64,000 bases of DNA from Bacillus badius NBRC 15713 (GCF_001591605.1 NZ_BCVF01000005.1:86798-150797); one strand, 5' to 3'; shown: positions 1 through 8,710, counted from the first letter of the stretch. A program made the numbers and translations. Notes: a model not told the origin generated them from the sequence alone.

Positions 1-71
1 CGCCATCTATTTTTTTCCATCATACACTATGTCGTTTCTATACACTAGCCGTCCCAACAAGGATTCATCCT

Positions 72-100
72 TTCTGCCTAAATTTAGAATAGTGTATAAT
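72..100 (+). promoter_or_regulatory. Probable promoter of the LacI-family gene
   Basis: A perfect -10 hexamer TATAAT lies at 95-100. The -35 region around 72-77 is weak (TTCTGC). Short copies of TACACTA occur at 23-29 and 41-47, and the inverse TAGTGTA at 90-96 overlaps the -10. Such paired elements could be an operator for autoregulation, but this is inference. Confidence 0.4.
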
Positions 101-135
101 AGGAACCGATAGAAAGAGACATAGGGGATGAGAAA

Positions 136-1128
136 ATGAAAACCATCGCGGATATTGCGAAGCTTGCCGGCGTAGCAAAAAGCACTGTATCCCGGTACTT
201 AAACGGCGGTTCTGTCAGCGAACAAATGAAAAAAAGGCTTGAAGCGATTATTGAGGAAACAGGCTACACACCTAACACCTTTGCCCAAAGCTTGAAGGCA
301 AAGAAAACCAATATGATCGGCACGATCGTCCCCGGCCTCGATTCATACGAAACGTCACAAATTCTGACTGGCATTGACAATGAATTGCGCAAGTGGAATA
401 GCCACATGCTGGTGTCAAACACCAATCAAAATCTGGCCCGCGAGCTTGAACTTATTTATAGGCTGGCAAAGCAAAAGGTTGCCGGCATTATTTTACTGGC
501 TACGGAAATTACAGAGGCGCACTTGCAGGCCTTTCAGGAAATCGCTATCCCTGTCCTCCTTGTCGGCCAGCAGCACGAAGAAGTGCACAGTCTCGTTCAC
601 AATGATGAAGAAGCCGGCTACGCCATCGGAAAATACATTATTGAACAGGGCCATAGGCGTCTGGCGTTTCTGGGAGTCAGCGAACAAAATATCGCCATCG
701 GCATCAATAGAAAAGAAGGTTTTAAGCGGGCAGTAAGAGAAGCGAACGGCTGTGAAGTGCATTTTTTCGAAACTGGCTTTACGATGAAAGAAGCAGCCGA
801 AGGCGCACTTGCGGTTTTTGAAGGCTACTTCCCTTCTGCTCTGATTTGTGCAACAGACGACATCGCCATCGGTGCGGTCAAAGCTGCCTACAAAAAGGGG
901 ATGCATGTTCCAGCTAACATCTCAGTTACCGGATTTGGCGGCTACAGCATTACCGAGATGATGAATCCCGCTTTAACAACAGTGAAGCTCCATTTCATCG
1001 AAGCCGGTGAAAAAGCTGCCCGTCACATAATCAAATTGGCCAATGGGGAAGACATCCCCAAGCTCATTTATTCAGGCTTTGAAATTATCGCAAGAGAGAG
1101 TGTCGACAAGCGCTTTGCCCCTGGCTGA
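136..1128 (+). CDS. LacI/GalR-family transcriptional regulator
   Basis: A 330-residue protein with the full LacI layout. An N-terminal helix-turn-helix at about residues 3-22 (TIADIAKLAGVAKSTVSRYL) is followed by a hinge and a periplasmic-binding-protein-like effector domain to the C-terminus. The family binds palindromic operators as a dimer and is released or activated by a sugar or related ligand. It resembles sucrose/fructoside regulators (SacR/ScrR type), but the ligand cannot be read from sequence. The start is supported by AGGGGATGAG 5 nt upstream. No sugar gene follows on the right; possible targets lie left of the window or have been lost. A GGAACCGGTTCC palindrome, the usual operator style of this family, begins 107 bp after the stop. 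Confidence 0.9.
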   Translation: MKTIADIAKLAGVAKSTVSRYLNGGSVSEQMKKRLEAIIEETGYTPNTFAQSLKAKKTNMIGTIVPGLDSYETSQILTGIDNELRKWNSHMLVSNTNQNLARELELIYRLAKQKVAGIILLATEITEAHLQAFQEIAIPVLLVGQQHEEVHSLVHNDEEAGYAIGKYIIEQGHRRLAFLGVSEQNIAIGINRKEGFKRAVREANGCEVHFFETGFTMKEAAEGALAVFEGYFPSALICATDDIAIGAVKAAYKKGMHVPANISVTGFGGYSITEMMNPALTTVKLHFIEAGEKAARHIIKLANGEDIPKLIYSGFEIIARESVDKRFAPG

Positions 1129-1234
1129 TTGCTATATTCATCTCATGTATAGCAGAAGAGAGGACAACTATTTGATTAGCAAAAAGTTCGCCTCCCATTC
1201 CAGCCAGCCGGGGCATATTTTTATTGTCCTTTTC

Positions 1235-1298
1235 GGAACCGGTTCCTTAGTTTTGGAACAAAAATCGATTTTTTATCCATTTTTACAGAACCGGTTCC
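1235..1298. promoter_or_regulatory. Pair of LacI-type operators inside a 64-bp imperfect dyad
   Basis: GGAACCGGTTCC at 1235-1246 and GAACCGGTTC at 1288-1297 are CG-centred palindromes typical of LacI-family operators. Their centres are 52 bp apart. A 14-bp AT palindrome (AAAAATCGATTTTT, 1260-1273) sits exactly midway, so the whole 64 bp folds as one imperfect dyad. No gene starts downstream on either strand. The rest of 1129-1992 holds only the inverted repeats listed separately; I see no coding sequence there. Confidence 0.6.
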
Positions 1299-1485
1299 AA
1301 ATTCAGTAATAACAAGGCTTTTTGCATGTATCGAATTCCTTCATTCTTTTCTCTCCTCCCCGTTATCAAGCTGGCGGATCAAACCAGCCAGAAGGCTTGT
1401 AGCGTTTTGTTTAACACAATTCGACAAGTCTATTATGTTGATTTCTATTTTGGAATACTAATTACTATACCTTGCGACAATCCTC

Positions 1486-1534
1486 ATTCACTTTTTATGC
1501 ATATATTATGAATGACATTGCATAAAAAGTGAAT
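1486..1534. repeat. Perfect 16-bp inverted repeat, AT-rich
   Basis: The arms are ATTCACTTTTTATGCA (1486-1501) and its exact reverse complement (1519-1534), with a 17-nt spacer. No T-tract follows on either strand, so it is a poor intrinsic terminator. It may be a binding site, a cruciform, or a relic of a mobile element. Confidence 0.7.
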
Positions 1535-1740
1535 AAATCATACATACCCTAAGCTGACTTCCAGCCGGTTTGTTCGCTTTTCGGCCCTTTCCTTTTGAAA
1601 AAATCCGGGAAATAACTCGTTGTTTTCTTCAGCCAGACAACCCTTTGTGCAGATTTTCTTTTCGTTTTTTCGCAAAAAATCTTTGCGCTAAACTTATAAT
1701 TCGACTTTTTTCCGCTTTTATTTTTGGCTCCTTCATCCAA

Positions 1741-1789
1741 AAAATAGCCGTTGGCCGTCATCTATGTAGTGACGGCCAACGGCTATTTT
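1741..1789. terminator. Bidirectional intrinsic terminator (20-bp perfect stem)
   Basis: The arms at 1741-1760 and 1770-1789 are exact reverse complements (core AGCCGTTGGCCGTCA) around a 9-nt loop. On the minus strand the stem is followed by an unbroken run of T. It is the only good terminator for the minus-strand flavin-reductase gene ending at 1993. Confidence 0.8.
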
Positions 1790-1890
1790 ATTCAGATGCT
1801 GTTCTTTTTAAAGGACACGAGGCTCCTTAATGAAAGGAAGGATAAGAACTGAGACCATAACCATTTCTATTTTTAAGAAGCGCCCTGATC

Positions 1891-1912
1891 GCCGTGCAGT
1901 GCACTGCACGGC
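1891..1912. repeat. 22-bp perfect palindrome without spacer
   Basis: GCCGTGCAGTG at 1891-1901 is directly followed by its reverse complement at 1902-1912. It has no T-tract. A symmetric protein site or cruciform are the obvious possibilities. It lies 81 bp beyond the stop of the minus-strand flavin-reductase gene. Confidence 0.6.
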
Positions 1913-1992
1913 TTTCTGGAGATTTAGTCAAATAAGGATCATCGAATCATTCCCGGCAGCACATCGGTATGTACGGGCTCAAAATCTTCAGG

Positions 1993-2610
1993 CTATCTCG
2001 GTCTCTCCAATGAAAATATGTCTCCAATCTTTGCATAGTCAGCTCCTGCTAACCGGCTGACAGCTTGTAATTCACTGTAATCAATTTTGCCATCCTTATA
2101 AACGCGCTCGTCAAAATGAAAGAAAACAATTCTTCCGATCAAAAGGTCGGTCGAGGGAGACTCCTCTCCCCCCAGCTCCAACGCGTGCTCCAGCACGCAT
2201 TCCATACGGATACGGGCTTCCTTCACACCTGGAACAGAGATTTTTTCGCTCTTTTCTAATGTTAAACAGGCCCGTTCAATTTCGCTTTCATCAGGCGGAA
2301 GTGCCGCGGCTGTCTCATTGATTTTCTGGACATTGCTTTCATCCACAATATGAACGACAAACTCCTTGAATTGAATCGCATTGCGGGCTGTATCTTTTTG
2401 CTTTGTTCCCGTTCTTTGAACAGCAAGAGAGAGAAGCGGCGGATTGGCCGACACAATATTAAAATAACTGAATGGCGCGCCATTAATTTCTCCGCTCTCC
2501 GTTTTTGTTGTCACAAATGCAATCGGTCTGGGAATAATGCTCCCAATTAATAACTTGTAATTCTCCTTTACGCTGTTGGCTGCTGGATCAACTGAAATCA
2601 AGCTCTTCAC
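1993..2610 (-). CDS. Flavin reductase-like (FMN-binding split-barrel) protein, YwrF-like
   Basis: A 205-residue protein with the FMN-binding split-barrel fold of the flavoredoxin/flavin reductase family. The N-terminal stretch LLIGSIIPRPIAFVTT and the following NGAPFSYFN are the typical FMN-contacting segments. The family reduces or carries flavin in the cytosol, often feeding monooxygenases. Length and pattern match the B. subtilis YwrF group. The start is GTG with AGGACAGG just upstream. It is a single-gene unit, divergent from the MerR gene at 2710, and ends toward the strong hairpin at 1741-1789. The physiological substrate is unknown. Confidence 0.8.
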   Translation of the reverse strand: MKSLISVDPAANSVKENYKLLIGSIIPRPIAFVTTKTESGEINGAPFSYFNIVSANPPLLSLAVQRTGTKQKDTARNAIQFKEFVVHIVDESNVQKINETAAALPPDESEIERACLTLEKSEKISVPGVKEARIRMECVLEHALELGGEESPSTDLLIGRIVFFHFDERVYKDGKIDYSELQAVSRLAGADYAKIGDIFSLERPR

Positions 2611-2653
2611 TCCCTGTCCTATTTTTAAAACCCTATTTTTTTCTGACTGGCGG

Positions 2654-2684
2654 TTGACTCTGCCGTTACGTCATACTTTATATT
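2654..2684 (+). promoter_or_regulatory. MerR-type promoter with 19-bp spacer
   Basis: The -35 is TTGACT (2654-2659), the -10 is TATATT (2679-2684), and the spacer is 19 bp. Over-long 19-20 bp spacers are the hallmark of promoters activated by MerR-family proteins. TGAC at 2655-2658 and GTCA at 2670-2673 form a short dyad inside it. It precedes the MerR gene itself, suggesting autoactivation. Confidence 0.65.
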
Positions 2685-2709
2685 ACATCTATAAGGGAGG
2701 CAATCAGCA

Positions 2710-3456
2710 ATGACGATGAAAATTAAAGAAGTCGCTGATATTGCAGGCATCAGTGTGCGCACACTTCACCATTATGATCAGATTGGCTTGCTGTGCCCGA
2801 CTAGCACCACCGAAGCAGGCTATCGATTGTATACGGATGAAGATCTCGAAGCCCTGCAGCAAATTTTGTTTTTCAAAGAGCTTGGCTTCCCGCTGAAGAA
2901 AATCAAAGAAATTATTGAAAGCCCCTCATTTAACCGCCGGGAAGCACTGGAGCTCCATCAAAAAATGCTGCTTGAAAAACGGCGGCGGCTCGACCAAATG
3001 ATCGCTACAGTAGCGAAAACCATTCAACATATGAAAGGAGACATTCACATGTCGAACAAAGAAAAATTTGCAGGCTTTGACTTTAGCCAAAACCCTTTTG
3101 AACAGGAGGCGCGGGAACGCTGGGGAAATGAAGCGGTAGATTCATCAAACGTTAAGCTGGCGAGCCTGTCCAAAGACGAAAAAGACGGCTTCGCTGAGGA
3201 AATGAATGCGCTCTATGCGAGGCTTGCAGCTTTGCGCCACACTTCTCCTCACTCTGATGAAGCACAAGCGGCTATTAAAGAATGGTATGTCCTTTTGAAT
3301 CGAATGGGAAACTATTCTCTGGATGCCTTTAAAGGATTGGGACAGCTGTATATCAGCGACGAACGCTTCACAAAAAATATTGACCAGTTCGGTGAAGGAC
3401 TTGCGCAGTTTATGTGCGAGGCAATGGGCATTTACACAAATAATCATCAGAAATAG
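2710..3456 (+). CDS. MerR-family regulator with TipAS ligand-binding domain (Mta/TipA-like)
   Basis: A 248-residue protein. Residues 3-72 are a MerR winged helix (EVADIAGISVRTLHHYDQIG, then GYRLYTDEDL), followed by a coiled-coil helix to about 110. From about residue 120 there is a TipAS-type antibiotic-recognition domain (FDFSQNPFEQEARERWG). B. subtilis Mta and Streptomyces TipA have the same plan and sense drugs or thiopeptides to switch on efflux. The start has AAGGGAGG upstream. Notably AAAGGAG at 3034-3040 precedes an in-frame ATG at 3049, so a free TipAS-like domain could be made by internal initiation, as known for tipA. The transporter it controls is not evident next to it. Confidence 0.9.
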   Translation: MTMKIKEVADIAGISVRTLHHYDQIGLLCPTSTTEAGYRLYTDEDLEALQQILFFKELGFPLKKIKEIIESPSFNRREALELHQKMLLEKRRRLDQMIATVAKTIQHMKGDIHMSNKEKFAGFDFSQNPFEQEARERWGNEAVDSSNVKLASLSKDEKDGFAEEMNALYARLAALRHTSPHSDEAQAAIKEWYVLLNRMGNYSLDAFKGLGQLYISDERFTKNIDQFGEGLAQFMCEAMGIYTNNHQK

Positions 3457-3470
3457 GCCATATGCGAAGA

Positions 3471-3503
3471 GCGCAGCATCCAGACCGGTGCTGCGCTGCT
3501 TTT
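3471..3503 (+). terminator. Intrinsic terminator after the MerR gene
   Basis: GCGCAGCA (3471-3478) pairs with TGCTGCGC (3489-3496), followed by TGCTTTTA. Confidence 0.75.
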
Positions 3504-3518
3504 ATGGATACTCTCCCT

Positions 3519-4286
3519 TTAACGATTAAACAGCCGGCCGAAAAATCCTTTTCTTTCCCTGGATTCCGGCTCAGGGGACGGCTCCTCGGCAGCGGCAGCT
3601 TCTCCTGACCCTGCCAATTGTGCTAATACGCCTTTTTGTCCTGCCTCCTTTATCCAGCTTGGAAATTCATTCAAGAGTGCATCGTACAGTTCGTCATCTG
3701 AGATTTCGTCAATTTCCTCAATATGAATGAAATGAGCGTTATCTGTCACTCTCCCTTCCAGCTCATCCAGCTTTTTCAGGAAATCGAAGTTGCCATTCCC
3801 AATACCGACAAATTGCCAAAATAAAGGCTTGTCCGCTGAACTTTCAATCAGTGACTTAATATTTTTCCGGCAGCCGCCGTCATTAATAAAGACGATAAAA
3901 GCCGGCTCTTCCGCTGGATCTTCCTGTAAATACTTTGTTAATACATCTTTCATAACCGGCAATTCATCATTTCTTCCAAATTTATGAACAGCCTCGTTTT
4001 GCAAAATCTTCCGGTCTACATATCCTTCGAAATCCTTCTCTGTCACCGGGTCAAGCCGGGAAAATTCATTGTCATATACCCAAATATCAAGCATCCCGTC
4101 GTCATCAAATTCCGTCGCTACAGCTAAAATCCGTTCCACTACTTTCTGGACGGTTCCACTTTTATAAAGCGTTCTCATGGAGCCGGTGATATCGAGTACT
4201 AAACCGACACGGGCTGTTACCGCTGTTAATTGCTTTTTTTCAAGAACAACCTTCAAACTCTTTTTTTGCAGATCAATGGTTCCCAT
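3519..4286 (-). CDS. vWA-domain protein, TerF-like
   Basis: A 255-residue cytosolic protein with a von Willebrand factor A fold. The MIDAS metal site reads DITGSM at about residues 33-38, and a second acidic/Thr region follows (FINDGG at about 136). It belongs to the vWA-TerF-like group found in tellurite/stress-resistance clusters. The last 40 residues are an Ala/Glu/Pro-rich linker ending in the basic, aromatic tail KGFFGRLFNR, possibly a docking peptide. No other ter genes are nearby, so it is an orphan. Its role and partner are unknown. It converges with the MerR gene and is divergent from trhO. Confidence 0.75.
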   Translation of the reverse strand: MGTIDLQKKSLKVVLEKKQLTAVTARVGLVLDITGSMRTLYKSGTVQKVVERILAVATEFDDDGMLDIWVYDNEFSRLDPVTEKDFEGYVDRKILQNEAVHKFGRNDELPVMKDVLTKYLQEDPAEEPAFIVFINDGGCRKNIKSLIESSADKPLFWQFVGIGNGNFDFLKKLDELEGRVTDNAHFIHIEEIDEISDDELYDALLNEFPSWIKEAGQKGVLAQLAGSGEAAAAEEPSPEPESRERKGFFGRLFNR

Positions 4287-4461
4287 TTCGTTTCTCCACC
4301 TTTCAATTTGTCATTTCTGCTATAATTGTACAGAATATTCCAGATGATGAAAACGCATAGTTTTTATAAAAGAAGGAACATTTGCTATCGCGCTGAAAAA
4401 TTGTTTAAATAATAACTGTATGTTTTAGGGTGACACTATTTTATAAAAGGCGGTAAAAACA

Positions 4462-5421
4462 TTGATTACCACAAAACCATATCGAGTTTTATTATATTAC
4501 CATTATGTTTCGATAGATCATCCGGAAGAATATGCGGCTCAGCACTTGCAACTTTGCCAAGAGCTCAGGCTGAAGGGGCGCATCTTAGTTTCTGATGAAG
4601 GGATTAACGGCACCGTATCCGGCACAGTGGAACAAACGGAAAAGTACATGAGCGAGATGAAGAAAGATCCCCGCTTCGCTGACATGGTATACAAAATTGA
4701 CGAAGCGGAAGGCCATGCATTTAAAAAAATGCACGTGCGTCCGAAAAAGGAGCTTGTCACTTTACGGCTCGAAGACGATGTTAATCCGTTAGAGCTTACC
4801 GGCAAATACTTGGAGCCTAAAGAGTTTTTCGAGCGGATGCAGCAGGAGGATACGGTGATTCTGGATGCCCGCAATGACTATGAATATGACCTCGGGCATT
4901 TTCGCGGAGCTATCAAGCCGGACATTAAAAGCTTCAGGGAGCTGCCGGACTGGGTGCGCGAAAATAAAGAAAAGCTGGAGGGCAAGAAAATTTTAACGTA
5001 TTGCACCGGGGGCGTCCGCTGTGAGAAGTTTTCCGGCTGGCTTCTAAAAGAAGGATTTGAAGACGTGTCCCAGCTGCACGGGGGCATTGTCACGTACGGC
5101 AAAGACCCTGATGTTCAAGGTGAACTATGGGACGGGCAATGCTATGTATTTGATGAGCGCATCAGCGTTCCTGTCAATCAGAAAGAGCCTGTCATTGTCG
5201 GCCGGGATTACTTTTCCGGCGAGCCGTGCGAACGCTATGTGAACTGTGCCAACCCGGAATGCAACAAAAAGATTTTGACCTCAGAAGAAAATGAACATAA
5301 CTATTTGCGCAGCTGTTCCCATGAATGCCGCGTACATCCGCGAAATAGATACGTGGCTGAACATGGAATTTCTGAAGAAGAGTGGCAGGAAAGAGCCAAA
5401 CAGCTCCAGAAGAAGCAATAA
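4462..5421 (+). CDS. trhO: tRNA uridine(34) hydroxylase TrhO (rhodanese family)
   Basis: This 319-residue protein matches the TrhO/YceA family (YbfQ in B. subtilis), which forms 5-hydroxyuridine at wobble position 34 of tRNAs with oxygen as oxidant. An N-terminal acylphosphatase-like domain (about 1-100) is followed by a rhodanese domain with the active-site loop CTGGVRC (Cys181, Cys187). The C-terminal domain carries paired cysteines ([14 protein letters not shown]) likely to bind zinc. Translation starts at TTG with AAAAGGCGGT upstream. Length is normal for the family. It is a single-gene unit with a clear terminator. Confidence 0.93.
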   Translation: MITTKPYRVLLYYHYVSIDHPEEYAAQHLQLCQELRLKGRILVSDEGINGTVSGTVEQTEKYMSEMKKDPRFADMVYKIDEAEGHAFKKMHVRPKKELVTLRLEDDVNPLELTGKYLEPKEFFERMQQEDTVILDARNDYEYDLGHFRGAIKPDIKSFRELPDWVRENKEKLEGKKILTYCTGGVRCEKFSGWLLKEGFEDVSQLHGGIVTYGKDPDVQGELWDGQCYVFDERISVPVNQKEPVIVGRDYFSGEPCERYVNCANPECNKKILTSEENEHNYLRSCSHECRVHPRNRYVAEHGISEEEWQERAKQLQKKQ

Positions 5422-5427
5422 ATCCAG

Positions 5428-5460
5428 AAAGACCCCTTCCATTTTTTGGAGGGGTCTTTT
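5428..5460 (+). terminator. Intrinsic terminator of trhO
   Basis: AAAGACCCCT (5428-5437) pairs with AGGGGTCTTT (5450-5459) and a short T-run follows. Confidence 0.85.
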
Positions 5461-5583
5461 GTGAATGCTCACTTTTCTGCTTACAATTCTATATTCTTTG
5501 TAAAATGTTTTATCGAAATAATATCTATAAAAATGATAGAGCCTGATTAGCCGCTCACTTTCAGAAGGAAACCTTTACTGCTC

Positions 5584-6801
5584 CTATTCAATGCTTCGTG
5601 ATGGATATAAAGAAACCGGAATTTCTTTTACCCCGCGGACAATCATTCCCGGCCTCCACTCTAATTCAGCTGGATCGATACTTAACTTCATGGCCGGAAA
5701 ACGCCGCATCAAGCTGCTAATGGCAATCTCTCCTTCCATTCGGGCAAGCGGGGCGCCGAGACAGTGATGAATTCCTGTACCAAACGCCAAATGCGGACTC
5801 TTCTCCCTCGTAATATCGAGCAGGTCCGGGTTCTCAAACTGCAAAGGATCATGGTTAGCAGAATTAAGGGCAACAATGACGATGTCGCCTCTTTTCATCG
5901 CCTGCCCCTTGAATTCAAAATCTTCTCCTGCCCAGCGGGAGGTGCTGAATTCAACCGGACCCTCAAAGCGAAGCAGTTCTTCAATAGCCGACTGAATCAG
6001 CTCTGGATGGCTCTGCAGCTTCTCGAATTGATCAGGATGCTGCAGGAGAGAAAGCATGCCATTCCCAATTAAGTTCACCGTCGTTTCATGGCCGGCGATA
6101 ATAAGCAGCGACACCACGCCATACAATTCCCTTTCCGTCAGTTGATCGCCCTTCTCCTCTGCTTGAATAAGCTGACTGATTAAATCATCCCCCGGATTCT
6201 CCTGAGTTTTGGCAAACCAGCTGCCGAGGTACCCGGTAAATTCATTCATATGTTCATAAATCCGTTCCGCATTTTCACCGTTTGACCCTTCGATTAAGGA
6301 GTTGGACCAAATCCGGAACTTATCGCGGTCTGCCGATGGAACGCCAAGCATTTCACAAATAACGATAATCGGCAGCGGAAAAGCAAAGTCATCAATTAAG
6401 TTCATTTGCGGCCTTTCAGCTGCCTTCTCCAAAAGCTCATCAGTAATCTCTTGAATACGCCCTCTCATGCCCGCAATCATCTTTGGTGTAAACGCCTTTT
6501 GAACAAGCCCGCGCAGCCGTTTATGATCAGGCGGATCAGAAAAAAGCATATTTTCGGTAAACACGCTGCGATGGCCCATTTGGTCGCCAAACAGCTTGGA
6601 AAAGTCCTTGATCATCCGCTGGTCTTTTAAAGCCTCCATTGCTGCTTCATATGTGGTAATCATCCATCCGCGCTGCCCGTCAGGCAAAGTTATCGGGTAT
6701 ACGGGATCTGTTTCTCTTAGTTTTTCATAAGCAGGATAGGGATTTTTCGCGAATTCCTTTGTAAATAGAGCCAAACCGCCATTGCTTTCAGAATAATTCA
6801 T
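5584..6801 (-). CDS. Cytochrome P450 (bacterial soluble class, CYP107-like)
   Basis: A 405-residue soluble P450 from the ATG at 6801. The landmarks are present: oxygen-binding I-helix AGHETT (about 236-241), K-helix EELLR (about 274-278), and the haem loop FGTGIHHCLGAPLAR with the axial cysteine at about 347. Such enzymes hydroxylate small molecules with electrons from ferredoxin or flavodoxin. Overall pattern resembles B. subtilis CypA and other CYP107-type enzymes; the substrate is unknown. GGAGGGAGCAGG lies rather far (10-17 nt) upstream of the ATG. An upstream in-frame GTG at 6825 has no ribosome site, so I prefer 6801. No redox partner gene is adjacent. Confidence 0.9.
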   Translation of the reverse strand: MNYSESNGGLALFTKEFAKNPYPAYEKLRETDPVYPITLPDGQRGWMITTYEAAMEALKDQRMIKDFSKLFGDQMGHRSVFTENMLFSDPPDHKRLRGLVQKAFTPKMIAGMRGRIQEITDELLEKAAERPQMNLIDDFAFPLPIIVICEMLGVPSADRDKFRIWSNSLIEGSNGENAERIYEHMNEFTGYLGSWFAKTQENPGDDLISQLIQAEEKGDQLTERELYGVVSLLIIAGHETTVNLIGNGMLSLLQHPDQFEKLQSHPELIQSAIEELLRFEGPVEFSTSRWAGEDFEFKGQAMKRGDIVIVALNSANHDPLQFENPDLLDITREKSPHLAFGTGIHHCLGAPLARMEGEIAISSLMRRFPAMKLSIDPAELEWRPGMIVRGVKEIPVSLYPSRSIE

Positions 6802-6934
6802 CAGTGAGAAACCTGCTCCCTCCACAATAAATTTCAGTTTTTACAGAAAATAACTGATTTCCTAAAGAATAACACAATCAGGGGAGCCGATCCAAACGTA
6901 AAGATTGAACAGCCGGCTGACTATTACTATAGCG

Positions 6935-6971
6935 AAAAAACAAAAAAACTTTGCCATTGAAGACAAAGTTT
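6935..6971 (-). terminator. Intrinsic terminator (minus strand)
   Basis: AAACTTTG (6946-6953) pairs with CAAAGTTT (6964-6971). On the minus strand a long T-rich tract follows. It terminates the small membrane-protein gene at 6982-7347 and separates it from the P450 gene. Confidence 0.8.
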
Positions 6972-6981
6972 CCGCATCTAA

Positions 6982-7347
6982 TTAATAGGCTCTTCGGCGT
7001 ATTTCCATCACAAGCAAAACAGCTGCCGCTACAAACACAATCATCGCAATTATGACAGCCGCCGTTGAAATAGTAGACATAAATACGATCAAACTAGCCG
7101 CTTGCAGGAACGCAACCGTCAGTCCGACCATAAATCCCGCCTTGTTTCTTTTGCGGCCGGCCACAAACATTTGCAGAGTAATCAGGTTCATGAGAAGAAA
7201 CAGACCAATCAGCTTCATAAAGGAAACAGAAAAGATACCGGCATCGGCCTCTGCGCCGTACAATATAAATGCCGCAATCGGGAGAGCAGACAGGTTCGTA
7301 ACAAGAAACGCCAGCCCCCACACAATCCAAAACCACACTTTATTCAT
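6982..7347 (-). CDS. Small four-helix membrane protein of unknown function
   Basis: A 121-residue, strongly hydrophobic protein with about four membrane segments (near 5-28, 42-62, 70-92 and 95-116) and a basic C-terminus (EIRRRAY). I do not recognise a family. AGAGGAG sits at good distance before the ATG and a strong terminator follows, so it is a real single-gene unit. It is divergent from the MFS gene at 7529, with about 180 bp between them. Confidence 0.65.
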   Translation of the reverse strand: MNKVWFWIVWGLAFLVTNLSALPIAAFILYGAEADAGIFSVSFMKLIGLFLLMNLITLQMFVAGRKRNKAGFMVGLTVAFLQAASLIVFMSTISTAAVIIAMIVFVAAAVLLVMEIRRRAY

Positions 7348-7528
7348 GACAAAACTCCTCTTTTTATGCTGCCAGGGATAAAACTCCTCTTGCTTATTTT
7401 GAATTATTTACCGGTAAGACTCAATAGTTAAGTATGGAAATATTTAAAAAGATACAGGCTGCCTTGACAAAACTTTAGACGAAAAGAAGAATAGTAGAAA
7501 GGACATCGAGATAGGAGCGGCTGAACAT

Positions 7529-8677
7529 ATGCGTGTGTTTGTTTATCTAATTATTTTCTTTTCATTTTTTGATTTATTTACCCAGCTGCCAATCATCAGC
7601 CCCTTAGCGGCGTCTCTCGGCGCTACGCCGTTTTTGACAGGGCTTGCTGTTGGCATGTATTCGTTTTCTAATACCATCGGCAATATTCTCTCTGGGTTTC
7701 TTACCGACAAAAAAGGAGCGTTCCAGGTTCTATTAGCCGGACTGCTGTTAACAAGCGGGGCTTTGTTTCTCTATCATCTTGCGGCGGATGCCTGGTCGCT
7801 GCTTGCTATCCGCTTTTTACACGGACTGCTTGCGGGCTTCATTGTGCCTGCCGCGTTCACTTATTTAGCTAATGCGGCAGCGGAAGAGAAAAAAGGAAAA
7901 GGCGCTGCCATCTCCGGAGCGTTCGTCGGGTTGGCAGCCATTATCGGACCAGCCTTCAGCGGCATTGTCGCCAGCAGAACAAGCGAAACAACGGTCTTAA
8001 CAATTACAGGCGCCGCTCTGCTTCTATTAGGCGTGCTCACTTTGTTCTTGCTGCGCACGAGCTTGGCAGCCAACCAAAGCGAGGAACCGAGCGAACAAAT
8101 GACGGTTCGGGATTTTTTCAAAAGCACAGAAGTAGTCAAAGCATTTATCGGCGCCTTTTTGCTTATGTTTTCCCAAGGCGTGCTCGCATACATGCTTCCA
8201 TTAAAAGTGATTCTTCTCGGCAATGATGCCCAGACGAGCGGCATGCTGTTGAGTGTCTTTGGCATCGTTGCGGTCATGATCTTTCTATTGCCGACAAACA
8301 GAATCTTTGACCGGGTCAAAGCCACCTCCACTTTAGCTTTTGGAATGACGATGATGGGACTCAGCCTTGCTTTAGCCAGCCAAATGGAAGAGGTTTCACT
8401 GCTCTATCTATGTATGGCCTTGTATGGCATCGGCTTTGCCTTCTTATTCCCCTCCCTCAATTCCTTGCTCGTCGGTGCGGTTGCCCCTTCCCACCGCGGC
8501 AAAGCTTATGGATATTTTTATGCATTCTTTTCATTCGGCGTTGTAGCCGGGTCGGGCGTGACCGGCCTTCTTGCCTTTACAGTGAACCAAGGCTTTCTAT
8601 TTACAGGCATCTTATTAGTGCTTGCGGCCGTCGGCAGTCTGCTCAAAGAGCCGCCGGTCATGAAGGAAAATCAATAA
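7529..8677 (+). CDS. MFS transporter (12-TM)
   Basis: A 382-residue major facilitator with about 12 membrane helices. The first loop GFLTDKKGAFQVLL corresponds to the MFS signature between TM2 and TM3, and GKAYGYFYAFFSFG marks the late half. It resembles drug or metabolite exporters of the DHA1 type, but the substrate cannot be assigned. TAGGAGCGG lies about 8 nt before the ATG. A hairpin region follows at 8711-8750. Confidence 0.82.
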   Translation: MRVFVYLIIFFSFFDLFTQLPIISPLAASLGATPFLTGLAVGMYSFSNTIGNILSGFLTDKKGAFQVLLAGLLLTSGALFLYHLAADAWSLLAIRFLHGLLAGFIVPAAFTYLANAAAEEKKGKGAAISGAFVGLAAIIGPAFSGIVASRTSETTVLTITGAALLLLGVLTLFLLRTSLAANQSEEPSEQMTVRDFFKSTEVVKAFIGAFLLMFSQGVLAYMLPLKVILLGNDAQTSGMLLSVFGIVAVMIFLLPTNRIFDRVKATSTLAFGMTMMGLSLALASQMEEVSLLYLCMALYGIGFAFLFPSLNSLLVGAVAPSHRGKAYGYFYAFFSFGVVAGSGVTGLLAFTVNQGFLFTGILLVLAAVGSLLKEPPVMKENQ

Positions 8678-8710
8678 AAAATACGATTGCTGATATTTCA
8701 GGGCTTTCCT

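Noticed and set aside
493..906. Minus-strand 137-codon frame inside the LacI gene
   Set aside because: It is a shadow of the real plus-strand gene, without a ribosome site or recognisable protein features.
1326..2060. Short plus-strand frames between the LacI gene and the flavin-reductase gene
   Set aside because: They cover inverted repeats and low-complexity stretches, lack ribosome sites and resemble no protein family.
6802..6825. GTG start of the cytochrome P450 at 6825
   Set aside because: There is no ribosome site before it, while the ATG at 6801 has GGAGGGAGCAGG upstream.
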